From positions 1-9,121 of the forward strand of contig JAAYZJ010000036.1 in NCBI GenBank assembly GCA_012514915.1: a stretch of 9,121 bases of DNA. Reading direction: 5' to 3'. This DNA is from Lentisphaerota bacterium. GTDB lineage: Bacteria; Verrucomicrobiota; Kiritimatiellia; RFP12; JAAYLN01. Both the position numbers and the translations under genes were made by a program. Shown here one piece after another: positions 1 to 5,894 of this stretch. The stretch's first letter is position 1. Each line of letters opens with the position of its first letter. The notes under the pieces are model-generated. The model saw only the letters and a list, made by a program, of their open reading frames with translations, searched no databases and had not been told where the DNA came from.

Positions 1-602
1 AAGCGCCAGATCGCCGGATGGCGCCCCAGCACGCAGAACGCGAACACGCCGAAGACGACGGCCAGGAGACGGGTCATCATCGTCTCGACCGTGTAGAAGC
101 GGCCAAGCTGGATGGGGGGCACGATCTCGTGCAGCCAGCTCGACCAGGCGATCCCCGCCAGCGACCGGGTGATGCAGAAGAGCGAGATCGTCGCGAACAG
201 CAGGACCCCCGCGGCGCGTAGACCGGCGACGTGCAGCACCACGGGGGTCAGGACGATCGGCATCACCAGCAGGTTGCGCGCGGTCCAACCCGTCATCAGG
301 ACGCGTTTCGAGCCGTACCGTTCCGCCAGCGGCTTGGTCAGGATGCCCAGGCACCCGGCGAAATAGAGGAGCGAGAACAACACCCCCACGGCACGCCGGT
401 CGATCCCCAGCGCCCGCGCATGCAGTACGAGCACCGGGCCGATCAGGCACTGCCACGACAGGACGTTCAGAAAAAGAAACAGGAGGAATCGGATGGCGCC
501 GTCGGGCAGCGCGTGCAGGTTGAGAAGGCGGAACAGGCCGGCGGCGCTGCGTCGGGACAGCAAGGAGAGGGTTGAGGCATGCATAGCGGGGTGGTGAAGC
601 AT
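1..602 (-). CDS. Major facilitator superfamily transporter, N-terminal part (runs off window start)
   Basis: Two hundred residues are visible, then the frame runs out of the window with no stop. Hydrophobic segments at about residues 38-60, 70-90, 103-123, 127-148 and 175-192 look like the first five helices of an MFS carrier. The loop after helix 2 reads KPLAERYGSKR, a version of the family's acidic/Gly/Arg loop motif. The segment WSSWLHEIVP (153-162) followed by GRFY resembles the W..W...lvP...GR pattern of MFS proteins from environmental bacteria. The substrate cannot be told. The ATG at 602 overlaps the tatC stop as TGATG, which suggests translational coupling; a second in-frame ATG at 584 is an alternative start, and neither has a clear Shine-Dalgarno. 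It is probably the last or near-last gene of the DUF362-tat operon. The family call is fairly sure; any role with Tat is unknown. Confidence 0.82.
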   Translation of the reverse strand, partial: MLHHPAMHASTLSLLSRRSAAGLFRLLNLHALPDGAIRFLLFLFLNVLSWQCLIGPVLVLHARALGIDRRAVGVLFSLLYFAGCLGILTKPLAERYGSKRVLMTGWTARNLLVMPIVLTPVVLHVAGLRAAGVLLFATISLFCITRSLAGIAWSSWLHEIVPPIQLGRFYTVETMMTRLLAVVFGVFAFCVLGRHPAIWR

Positions 603-1438
603 CACGGCGCGTCGGGAGCATCGGCCGGTGCCGGGGACGTCCCGGACGCCTGCTCGTAGCAGGGCAGCAGCGCGTCGCCGGCGGGCGGTTCATTCCCCGC
701 GCCGGCCGCGCCGGGCGCCGCGCGCACGGCCGGGCGCATGCGCCCGGCCACCCACAGACCCAGTTCGAAGAGTAGCCACGTGGGAACCGCCAGGATCAGC
801 TGGCTGACGACGTCGGGCGGTGTGAACACGGCGGCCAGGATCAGCACGACGATCAGCGCATAGGGCCGGGAGGCGCGCAGGGACTCGATCCGGACCAGGC
901 CGAAGCGAACCGCCAGGCAGACCCACACCGGCATCTGGAAAAGGACGCCCGACGCGAGGATCAGCGTGCCGGCCAGCGACACGAACGCGCCGATCCCGAT
1001 CATCGGCGCCACCTGCTCCGAGGCAAAGGTGGCGGAAAACCGCATGACCAGGGGAAGCAGCACCAGGACGCAAAAAACACCGCCGGCCAGAAACAGGAGC
1101 GACGAGGCGACGAGCCAGAGGCTCAGCATCTTCCGTTCGCCTGCATGCAGCGCCGGCACCAGGAAACGCCAGAGGCGGTTGGCCGCATAAGGATAGCAGA
1201 GCACCGCCGCCAGCACGGCCCCCGTCTTCATCTGGACGACAAACACGTCCAGGGGCGAGAAATAGTGCAGCCGGACGATCGCCCCGCTCCGGCACCAGTC
1301 CAGCAGCCGCGAAACGGCCGCGGGCGCCAGGGCGAAACCGATCGGCAGCGCGATGGCCCAGGAGGCGAGACAGCCCAGCAGGGTGCGGCGCAGCGCCTCG
1401 AGATGCTCCAGAAACGTGCTGTTAGCCGTTGGCGTCAT
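602..1438 (-). CDS. tatC: Sec-independent protein translocase subunit TatC
   Basis: TatC is the polytopic inner-membrane receptor of the twin-arginine translocase, which binds the RR motif of folded export substrates and then recruits TatA. The 278-residue product has the family landmarks: an N-terminal FLEHLEALRRTLL, the segment SPLDVFVVQMK, RFLVPALHAGERK (Glu101 matches the signal-peptide-binding Glu103 of E. coli TatC), and FTPPDVVSQLILAVP followed by LLFELG. Six membrane segments can be placed. The usual HLEELR motif reads HLEALR, so the Glu at the E. coli Glu15 position is Ala. After GRM the protein ends in about 44 Ala/Pro/Gly-rich residues, a tail absent from E. coli TatC. I chose the ATG at 1438 because it leaves a family-like N-terminus; an in-frame start at 1465 would add nine basic residues. 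It overlaps the end of tatA by 17 bases, so the two are surely co-translated. Confidence 0.95.
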   Translation of the reverse strand: MTPTANSTFLEHLEALRRTLLGCLASWAIALPIGFALAPAAVSRLLDWCRSGAIVRLHYFSPLDVFVVQMKTGAVLAAVLCYPYAANRLWRFLVPALHAGERKMLSLWLVASSLLFLAGGVFCVLVLLPLVMRFSATFASEQVAPMIGIGAFVSLAGTLILASGVLFQMPVWVCLAVRFGLVRIESLRASRPYALIVVLILAAVFTPPDVVSQLILAVPTWLLFELGLWVAGRMRPAVRAAPGAAGAGNEPPAGDALLPCYEQASGTSPAPADAPDAP

Positions 1439-1655
1439 CCTCGTCCGTCTTCTTCGGCTTGTCATCGTCGGCCGCGGCCAGCTTCTCGCTCTCGTTCATC
1501 AGCGCATCGGTTTCCTTTTGCAGCTCCCGCTTCGCCTTCTTGAATTCGTACGAAGCCCGGCCGAGCGCCTTGGCGATCTCGGGAATCCGCCTGGCGCCGA
1601 ACACGAGCAGGACGATCAGCAGGATGAATAGAATTTCCGGCAGTCCAATGGACAT
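1422..1655 (-). CDS. tatA: Sec-independent protein translocase subunit TatA
   Basis: TatA is the pore-forming or membrane-thinning subunit of the twin-arginine translocase and oligomerises on TatC-bound substrate. The 77-residue product is typical in length and layout. It has a short N-terminus with LPE, one membrane helix (about residues 5-20), the hinge FGARRIPE, an amphipathic basic helix (about 22-45), and an acidic/lysine-rich tail ending DEDDANG. The FG..+IP hinge is diagnostic of the TatA/TatB family. The short length and lack of a long coiled tail favour TatA over TatB. No separate TatB is present, so this may be a bifunctional TatA in a minimal TatAC system. A good Shine-Dalgarno (AAGGA, 1664-1668) lies 8 bases before the ATG. 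tatC starts inside its 3' end, and the polyferredoxin gene ends 78 bases upstream. Confidence 0.96.
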   Translation of the reverse strand: MSIGLPEILFILLIVLLVFGARRIPEIAKALGRASYEFKKAKRELQKETDALMNESEKLAAADDDKPKKTDEDDANG

Positions 1656-1663
1656 GGTGAGGT

Positions 1664-1668
1664 TCCTT
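1664..1668 (-). promoter_or_regulatory. Ribosome binding site of tatA
   Basis: On the minus strand the sequence AAGGA (in context AAAGGAACC) lies 8 bases before the tatA ATG. It is the clearest Shine-Dalgarno in the operon. That fits tatA being the one internal gene whose start is not overlapped by the gene before it, so it needs independent initiation. Confidence 0.75.
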
Positions 1669-1686
1669 TCCTAGGCGTTTTTCAAC

Positions 1687-1713
1687 GGACGCATCCCGGC
1701 GCGGAACGCGTCC
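1687..1713 (-). other. Hairpin in the polyferredoxin-tatA gap
   Basis: In minus-strand RNA the arms GGACGC/GCGUCC continue inward through G-U, U-A, U-G, C-G and C-G pairs to a 5-base loop, giving an 11-pair stem. Two of the inner pairs are G-U wobbles that exist only in minus-strand RNA; the plus strand would have A-C mismatches there. This matches the direction of transcription. No U-tract follows (GUUGAAAAAC comes next), so it is not a standard intrinsic terminator. It could be a processing site, an mRNA-stabilising structure or a partial attenuator that sets tat expression relative to the genes upstream. Confidence 0.5.
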
Positions 1714-1733
1714 ACGTGTGCTTGCTCGGCCGG

Positions 1734-3221
1734 CTAAATCAACCATTCCTCGTCGGCTTCCGGCGGCGGAAGGGCCGGCCGCTTCAACCGTTCAACGGGG
1801 TCGTCGGCCAGGGTCTGGATGGGGACAGGCCTGACCGTCATCGCCCGCTCGGGACGGGACGGGCAGGGGTAGCTGCAGTTGCCGCAGCCGATGCAAAGGG
1901 CTTCATCCAGTTCGGGAACCGGGCACGGATGCCCCTCGTGCTGGACCATGCGCAGGGCGCCGGTGGGGCAGTGCTCGGCACAGGCCCCGCAGTGGACGGC
2001 CTCGACCACGGCGATGCAGCGGGAAGGGTGGAACACGGCCATCCCGATCCGGCAGCGTTGCTTGGCCGCCAGGCCGATGGGCCGGATCGCCCCCGTCGGA
2101 CAGCGCGTCGAGCAGGTTCGGCAGTTGAACTCGCACATCCCCCGCGTGTAGTCGAGATGGACAATCGGCGCCGCCGAGTTGCCCGGCCGCAGCACGCGGC
2201 CCGGGCAATGGGCGACGCACAGGAGGCATCCCGTGCATGCCGCCGCGAACCGCACCGCGCTTCCCGCGCCGGGGGGATAGATGGCCGCAGGGGGGGCTGC
2301 CAACGGGGCGACTCCGCCCGGCTTGAGCCACCGGGCCAGCGCCGCCGAGACCAGCGCCGTTCCACCCAGTCCAATCAGGAAGCGCCGCCGCGACGGATCG
2401 GCATCGCCGTGGCGCGGGGTGGCCGGTGCGGCGCCGCGGCGCCCCGCGGCATACCAGACCACGGCATCCCGCGGGCAGACGGCCAGGCAGTTCATGCAGC
2501 GGACGCAGCGCTCGTTGTCGAGCGTGGCGCCCGCCAGATCGATGCACCCCGTCGGACAGACGGCCACGCACTTGCCGCACCGGACACAGTCGGACGGGTT
2601 CAGGCGCAGGCGCATGACTCCGTGCCTGGCCAGCAGCCCCAGGATCGTTCCGACGGGGCAGAGCGCCGTGCAGAAGAAGCGCCGCCGCCAGAGCGCCAGC
2701 ACCGCCAGCGCAAGGAGCGCGGCCGCGCCCACCGCGAGCCCCGACGCCGTCGGCGCACCGTTGCCCGCGGGCGGCGGCAGCCCCGTCGCCCGCGCCACCC
2801 CGGCGTAAAACGGCAGCAGCAGGCCGGCGGCCAGCTTGCCGAAGACGGTCAGGGGCTCCAGCCACTGCGCCGGCAGGTGCCAGCCCGCCGCGATGGCGCC
2901 CGCCGTCAAGGCCAGCAGCGAATAGCGGAGACGTTTGGCATTCCTCCGCGGCCCGAGTTTCTTCCGCGCAGGGCAGGCGATGGCATCCTGCAGGACGCCC
3001 AGCGGACAGAGCGCGGCGCAGTAGACGCGTCCGAACAGGAGGGTCAGCAGCACCACCAGCGCCGCAACCGCCAGCGGCGCCCGCAGTCCCGTCGCGATGG
3101 TCCGCAGCACGGCCGTGCCCGCCTGGGGCGGCACCGGGAGCCTCCAGAGGAAACCCGCCAGGGCCGATGCCAGGACGATCGCGGCGACGATCCGCCGCAG
3201 CCCGCGTCCGCTTCGGATCAT
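1734..3221 (-). CDS. NapH-like membrane polyferredoxin with internal twin-arginine motif
   Basis: This 495-residue iron-sulfur membrane protein probably passes electrons across or along the inner membrane. The N-terminal half resembles NapH/CcoG-type proteins. Hydrophobic segments fall at about 11-25, 48-63, 100-113, 122-142 and 161-178, with the paired motifs YCAALCPLG (Cys68, Cys72) and FCTALCPVG (Cys184, Cys188). Two ferredoxin motifs follow: C212/215/218/222 and C239/242/245/249, each ending Cys-Pro. Then comes SRRRFLIGLGG (277-287), a twin-arginine motif with a hydrophobic stretch to about 297. Four further cysteine sets follow: 329/332/335/339, 363/367/370/374, 402/411/414/418 and 443/446/449/453. 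It looks like a NapH-like part fused to a NapG-like part. The ATG overlaps the DUF362 stop (ATGA), so the two are coupled; the stop is TAG. The partner and substrate are unknown. The polyferredoxin call is firm; the topology is inferred. Confidence 0.9.
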   Translation of the reverse strand: MIRSGRGLRRIVAAIVLASALAGFLWRLPVPPQAGTAVLRTIATGLRAPLAVAALVVLLTLLFGRVYCAALCPLGVLQDAIACPARKKLGPRRNAKRLRYSLLALTAGAIAAGWHLPAQWLEPLTVFGKLAAGLLLPFYAGVARATGLPPPAGNGAPTASGLAVGAAALLALAVLALWRRRFFCTALCPVGTILGLLARHGVMRLRLNPSDCVRCGKCVAVCPTGCIDLAGATLDNERCVRCMNCLAVCPRDAVVWYAAGRRGAAPATPRHGDADPSRRRFLIGLGGTALVSAALARWLKPGGVAPLAAPPAAIYPPGAGSAVRFAAACTGCLLCVAHCPGRVLRPGNSAAPIVHLDYTRGMCEFNCRTCSTRCPTGAIRPIGLAAKQRCRIGMAVFHPSRCIAVVEAVHCGACAEHCPTGALRMVQHEGHPCPVPELDEALCIGCGNCSYPCPSRPERAMTVRPVPIQTLADDPVERLKRPALPPPEADEEWLI

Positions 3222-4123
3222 GCGTCGATTCTCACGATGTCCATGGCGGCCGTATCCATCGTGCCGAGCTTGTGGGCCTCGCCCATGGCGAGATAGGGAA
3301 CCTTTTCGGCGGGATAGTCGATGACCTTCAGCGCGAGGGTGTCGGCCGCCACGATGTCGCGCGAGAGGATCATGTACTTGCGCTCAACGATATCGGCCGT
3401 GCTCACCCCGCGGGGACCGTTGGCGACCATCACGCGGTAGGCATCGATCACATTGAGGTCCGGCTTCCGGTAGAGGATGCTGTCGGCGATGCACTGCGGG
3501 AGGTTGTTCTGGTGCATGAAGCGCCGGTCCCAGACGACCCCCATCCAGTTCTTCATGGCGGCGGTCATCTTCGCCCCGCCGTGGTTCTTCAGCACCGGCA
3601 CGTTGATCACCACGTCCGCATCCAGCAGCGCCTGGTGGACGAGCGCCCGCTTCATCCGGACCGCCGCCCCGCAGGTGCGTTCCTGATAATCCTGGATCTT
3701 GTCGGCCGAGACCACCCGTGCGCCCGCCTCTTGGGCGGCGGCCGCGATCCCGCTGTTCTTGTAGCACCGCTCCCCGTTGTTGCAGGTGTGGTCGAAGACG
3801 GTCACCCCGGACGCACCGGCCGCCAGCGCCTGACGGGTGATTTCCGCCACCAGTTCGGGCGAGGTGTTGGCCCCCTCCTCCGGTGTCCGGTCCCAGGCGA
3901 TGTTCGGCTTGACCACCACGCTCTGGCCCGGCTTGACGAAAGCCTTCATGCCGCCCAGCGCCTCGATCCCCTTGCGGAACAGGTTGACCGGATCGGCGTT
4001 GCGAACGGCAACGACCCTTGTCTTGCCGGGTCCGGGCAGCAGGTTCTCCGCCGAGGAACGCCAGTGGACCGTGGTCGCCGCCGTAGCCACGGCCGCCGTC
4101 TTCAAGAATTCGCGTCTATCCAT
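3218..4123 (-). CDS. DUF362 domain protein with Tat signal peptide
   Basis: The 301-residue protein begins MDRREFLKTAAVATAATTV, a near-consensus twin-arginine signal (RR-x-F-L-K), so it is probably exported folded by Tat. The rest matches DUF362: VVVKPNIAW (70-78), NVPVLKNHGGAKMTAAMKN (174-192) with the conserved Lys/His and Met-Lys-Asn elements, then GVVW. DUF362 has no firmly assigned reaction; members often lie beside or are fused to ferredoxin domains. This one has only four scattered cysteines (114, 120, 151, 211) and no classical cluster motif, so any iron-sulfur centres are likely to be in the next gene, with which it shares an ATGA overlap. I chose the ATG at 4123 because AGGTG (4129-4133) precedes it by 5 bases and the Tat motif then sits at the N-terminus. 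An open GTG at 4207 lies upstream of the -10 box. It is the first gene of the operon. Confidence 0.9.
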   Translation of the reverse strand: MDRREFLKTAAVATAATTVHWRSSAENLLPGPGKTRVVAVRNADPVNLFRKGIEALGGMKAFVKPGQSVVVKPNIAWDRTPEEGANTSPELVAEITRQALAAGASGVTVFDHTCNNGERCYKNSGIAAAAQEAGARVVSADKIQDYQERTCGAAVRMKRALVHQALLDADVVINVPVLKNHGGAKMTAAMKNWMGVVWDRRFMHQNNLPQCIADSILYRKPDLNVIDAYRVMVANGPRGVSTADIVERKYMILSRDIVAADTLALKVIDYPAEKVPYLAMGEAHKLGTMDTAAMDIVRIDA

Positions 4124-4128
4124 GCTTG

Positions 4129-4133
4129 CACCT
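4129..4133 (-). promoter_or_regulatory. Ribosome binding site of the DUF362 gene
   Basis: AGGTG on the minus strand stands 5 bases before the ATG at 4123. It decides the start in favour of 4123 over the open frame that reaches back to a GTG at 4207. Confidence 0.6.
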
Positions 4134-4184
4134 GAGGTTGGGGGTTGGATTCGCCATCGATTGGGCAACGCGCCGTTGGCCGGT

Positions 4185-4214
4185 ATTGTACAGGATTTCC
4201 GCCGCACGCATCAA
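4185..4214 (-). promoter_or_regulatory. Sigma70-type promoter of the DUF362-polyferredoxin-tatAC-MFS operon
   Basis: On the minus strand a -35 box TTGATG (4209-4214) and a -10 box TACAAT (4185-4190, five of six consensus bases) are separated by 18 bases. The start of transcription would fall near 4178, giving a leader of about 55 bases. The expected start lies on a small inverted repeat (CAACG, 3 bases, CGTTG; 4166-4178), which could form a short hairpin or an operator. This A+T-richer patch stands out in otherwise very G+C-rich DNA. No equally good promoter is seen elsewhere in the window. Confidence 0.65.
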
Positions 4215-4322
4215 GAAGCACGAATCGTCAAGGGCGGCGCGATGCAGCTCGGCCCCTGGCAGGGCGTCTACCTGTGCGCGTTCGACGGCCCGCGGATCCG
4301 CCACGTCTGGATCCGGCAAGCG
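4215..4322 (+). pseudogene. yjbQ: C-terminal remnant of a YjbQ/UPF0047 family gene
   Basis: Read on the plus strand in the frame starting at 4215, the spacer encodes a segment containing LGPWQGVYLCAFDGPRIRHV. This closely resembles the conserved C-terminus of the YjbQ/UPF0047 family (typically G-x4-LGTWQ-x-I/V-[YF]..EFDGPR..R.V.V), and the preceding VKGGAMQLG aligns without gaps to the usual V.DGRLQLG. The N-terminal two thirds are missing: the DUF362 gene and its promoter occupy that place in the opposite orientation. The usual stop shortly after the last strand is also lost. It is therefore a decayed 3' fragment, not a working gene. It is the only coding-like signal on the plus strand that matches a known family. 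A chance antisense match is unlikely but was not tested by search. Confidence 0.55.
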
Positions 4323-4326
4323 GGCC
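4287..4326 (-). terminator. Hairpin after the DUF4159 gene, possible terminator without U-tract
   Basis: In minus-strand RNA, starting 5 bases after the DUF4159 stop codon, outer arms GGCCCGC/GCGGGCC (7 pairs) and inner arms GGAUCC/GGAUCC (6 pairs) can form a strong stem with one 5-base bulge and a 9-base loop. No run of U follows, so it is not a standard intrinsic terminator. It may act with Rho or protect the 3' end of the upstream operon's message. It overlaps the yjbQ-like remnant, so part of the symmetry could be inherited from that coding sequence. Confidence 0.4.
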
Positions 4327-4331
4327 CTCCG

Positions 4332-5894
4332 TCAATGGCTCATGGCGTAGGTGATGACGGCGATGGCGACGCGCAGGGCGTCGTCGGCGGTGAGCCCGCG
4401 GGCGTAGCCGTTCGATTCGCGGTTGAGGCCGCTGAAGCAGTCGAAAGGCGTGTAGACGACGACCAGGTTGCCGTCCTGGATGATGCCGTGGAACTGCGGC
4501 CACTGGAGCGTCGGGTCCTCGCGCAGCGCGGCGGCGGTGTACTCAACCTGCCCGACCGGATTCCACGCGCCGCTGAAGAGCCGGTGCGTGGGCGGCAGCG
4601 GAATGAGTTCGGCATCGGGCAGGACGCGCGCGATCTCGCGCCGGAAGGCCTCGTCGAAGGGGCTCAGTCCGGCGGCGGCGCTGGCGAAAATCGTGCCGCC
4701 GCGCCGCAGGTAGTTGCGCAGGTTGCCGATCTCGCTCTCGCTCCACTCGAAATCGTAGTGTCCGGTGAGGAGCAGAAGGGGTTCGTGCAGCAGCGCCTCG
4801 TCGTCGAGGGCCAGGTAGCGCGGCGTGTAGTCGACACCCAGGCCGGTGTTGCGGTTCAGTCCGCGCAGCAAACTGTTCTGCAGGGCGGGATTGACGTTCC
4901 AGCTTCCGGTGTAGCGTCCCAGCACAAAACGGAAGACATCGCCGGGCCGCGTCTGTCCCGAATACTGGGGGAAAGTCTGCGCCAGGAAGCGGCCGTATTC
5001 GGTGTTCCCGAGGACGTAGGCCACGAGGTTGACGCCGAGGCGGACGGCCGATTCGCCGACGATGTGGCGGCCTGCCGGATGGTAAGCCGTTTCGCTCCAG
5101 GCGGCGCCGAAGCCGTCGGGCACGAGGATGACGGCGGCCCGCGTGCCGATATCGAGCGCGTGGATGGATGGATCCCGCATGAACTGGACGCCGTTGACCA
5201 TGGTCATGACCTGTCCCACGCGGTAGCGGCTGGAGTAAATCGGGTGATCGAGCGGAATCCGCATGAAGGTCTTCTGCGGAAAGACGCGCCGCATCTCGCG
5301 CACCACGGCGCGGGAGAACTCATCGCGCCCGCGGGCCGCGTTGAAGAGGATCGTGCCCCCGTCGAGGATGTAGCGGCGCAGATTCTCGACCTCGGCCTCG
5401 GACAGGATGAAGTCGTAGTCGCCGGTCATGTAGAGGAGCGGGATATCGAGCGGATCGAAGCGGGCCGAGGCGAGCGGCTGGGTGGCGTAGGTGTAGTTGT
5501 TGCCGTCCGCCAGGCGCTCGTTGGTGTAGCGCATGATGCGGAAACCGTCGTCCTTGAAGCTCTGCCACTGGTCGAAGACCTGTTCGGTGCCGTCGGGATG
5601 GACGTACTTGAGCTTCTCGCCGTACTCGAGCTTGACCATGACGGTCAGGGTGGTGGGCGGCGGCGGGCGCCGTTCCTGAGAGCGCCGCATGCTGGGGCCG
5701 TTCTCACCGAACAGGAACGTGTCTTCGCCGCTGGCCTGCGTGCGGGGAGGCGACTTGAGGGGCGGCGGCGGCTTGGCGTCGGGCGGGGGGAAGTTGACGA
5801 TGCGCTGGGCGAAGAGCCCCTCGCCGCCCAGCAGCAGCAGAGCCGGCCCGCACAGCAGGAGGCGGCGGAAAAGGGATGTCGGATGCGGACTCAC
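4332..5894 (-). CDS. Secreted protein with two tandem DUF4159 domains
   Basis: The 520-residue product has an N-terminal signal peptide (basic FRR, then a Leu-rich core to about residue 29) and a Pro-rich linker (about 36-80). Two DUF4159-like domains follow at about 82-297 and 320-518. They align well over their cores: PLLYMTGDYDF (152) against PLLLLTGHYDF (372), then SE.E..NLR.Y...GGTI, a F...RE..RV.P segment, and HPIYSSRYRVGQV against HRLFSGAWNPVGQV. DUF4159 folds are thought to resemble class I glutamine amidotransferase-like domains, but no catalytic role is established and I see no conserved Cys nucleophile at the GG turn. Translation probably starts at GTG 5894, overlapping the stop of the preceding gene (GTGA); no other in-frame start precedes the signal peptide. 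It is likely periplasmic or surface-exposed. It is the last gene of its unit. The domain call is good; the function is unknown. Confidence 0.85.
   Translation of the reverse strand: MSPHPTSLFRRLLLCGPALLLLGGEGLFAQRIVNFPPPDAKPPPPLKSPPRTQASGEDTFLFGENGPSMRRSQERRPPPPTTLTVMVKLEYGEKLKYVHPDGTEQVFDQWQSFKDDGFRIMRYTNERLADGNNYTYATQPLASARFDPLDIPLLYMTGDYDFILSEAEVENLRRYILDGGTILFNAARGRDEFSRAVVREMRRVFPQKTFMRIPLDHPIYSSRYRVGQVMTMVNGVQFMRDPSIHALDIGTRAAVILVPDGFGAAWSETAYHPAGRHIVGESAVRLGVNLVAYVLGNTEYGRFLAQTFPQYSGQTRPGDVFRFVLGRYTGSWNVNPALQNSLLRGLNRNTGLGVDYTPRYLALDDEALLHEPLLLLTGHYDFEWSESEIGNLRNYLRRGGTIFASAAAGLSPFDEAFRREIARVLPDAELIPLPPTHRLFSGAWNPVGQVEYTAAALREDPTLQWPQFHGIIQDGNLVVVYTPFDCFSGLNRESNGYARGLTADDALRVAIAVITYAMSH

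Noticed and set aside
1439..1465. Longer TatC start at 1465
   Set aside because: It adds only a very basic nine-residue stretch lying inside tatA, and the family N-terminus fits the ATG at 1438.
1657..1685. Separate promoter for tatA using TTGAAA (1680-1685) as a -35 box
   Set aside because: At normal spacing the -10 box would fall at or beyond the ribosome binding site, and nothing there resembles TATAAT.
1716..3296. Long open plus-strand frame opposite the polyferredoxin gene
   Set aside because: Its translation is Arg/Pro/Gln/Gly-rich low-complexity sequence with no domain, and it mirrors a gene with clear cysteine motifs. It is a by-product of high G+C codon use.
4124..4207. Longer DUF362 start at GTG 4207
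   Set aside because: It lies upstream of the -10 box, would bury the twin-arginine signal behind 28 residues, and lacks the ribosome binding site seen before 4123.
4226..4231. TTGACG on the minus strand as a -35 box
   Set aside because: It is a better hexamer than TTGATG, but it is about 35 bases from TACAAT and has no suitable -10 box at 16-18 bases.
4116..4319. 67-codon minus-strand frame upstream of the DUF362 gene
   Set aside because: It spans the -35 and -10 boxes and the hairpin, overlaps the DUF362 start, and matches nothing I recognise.
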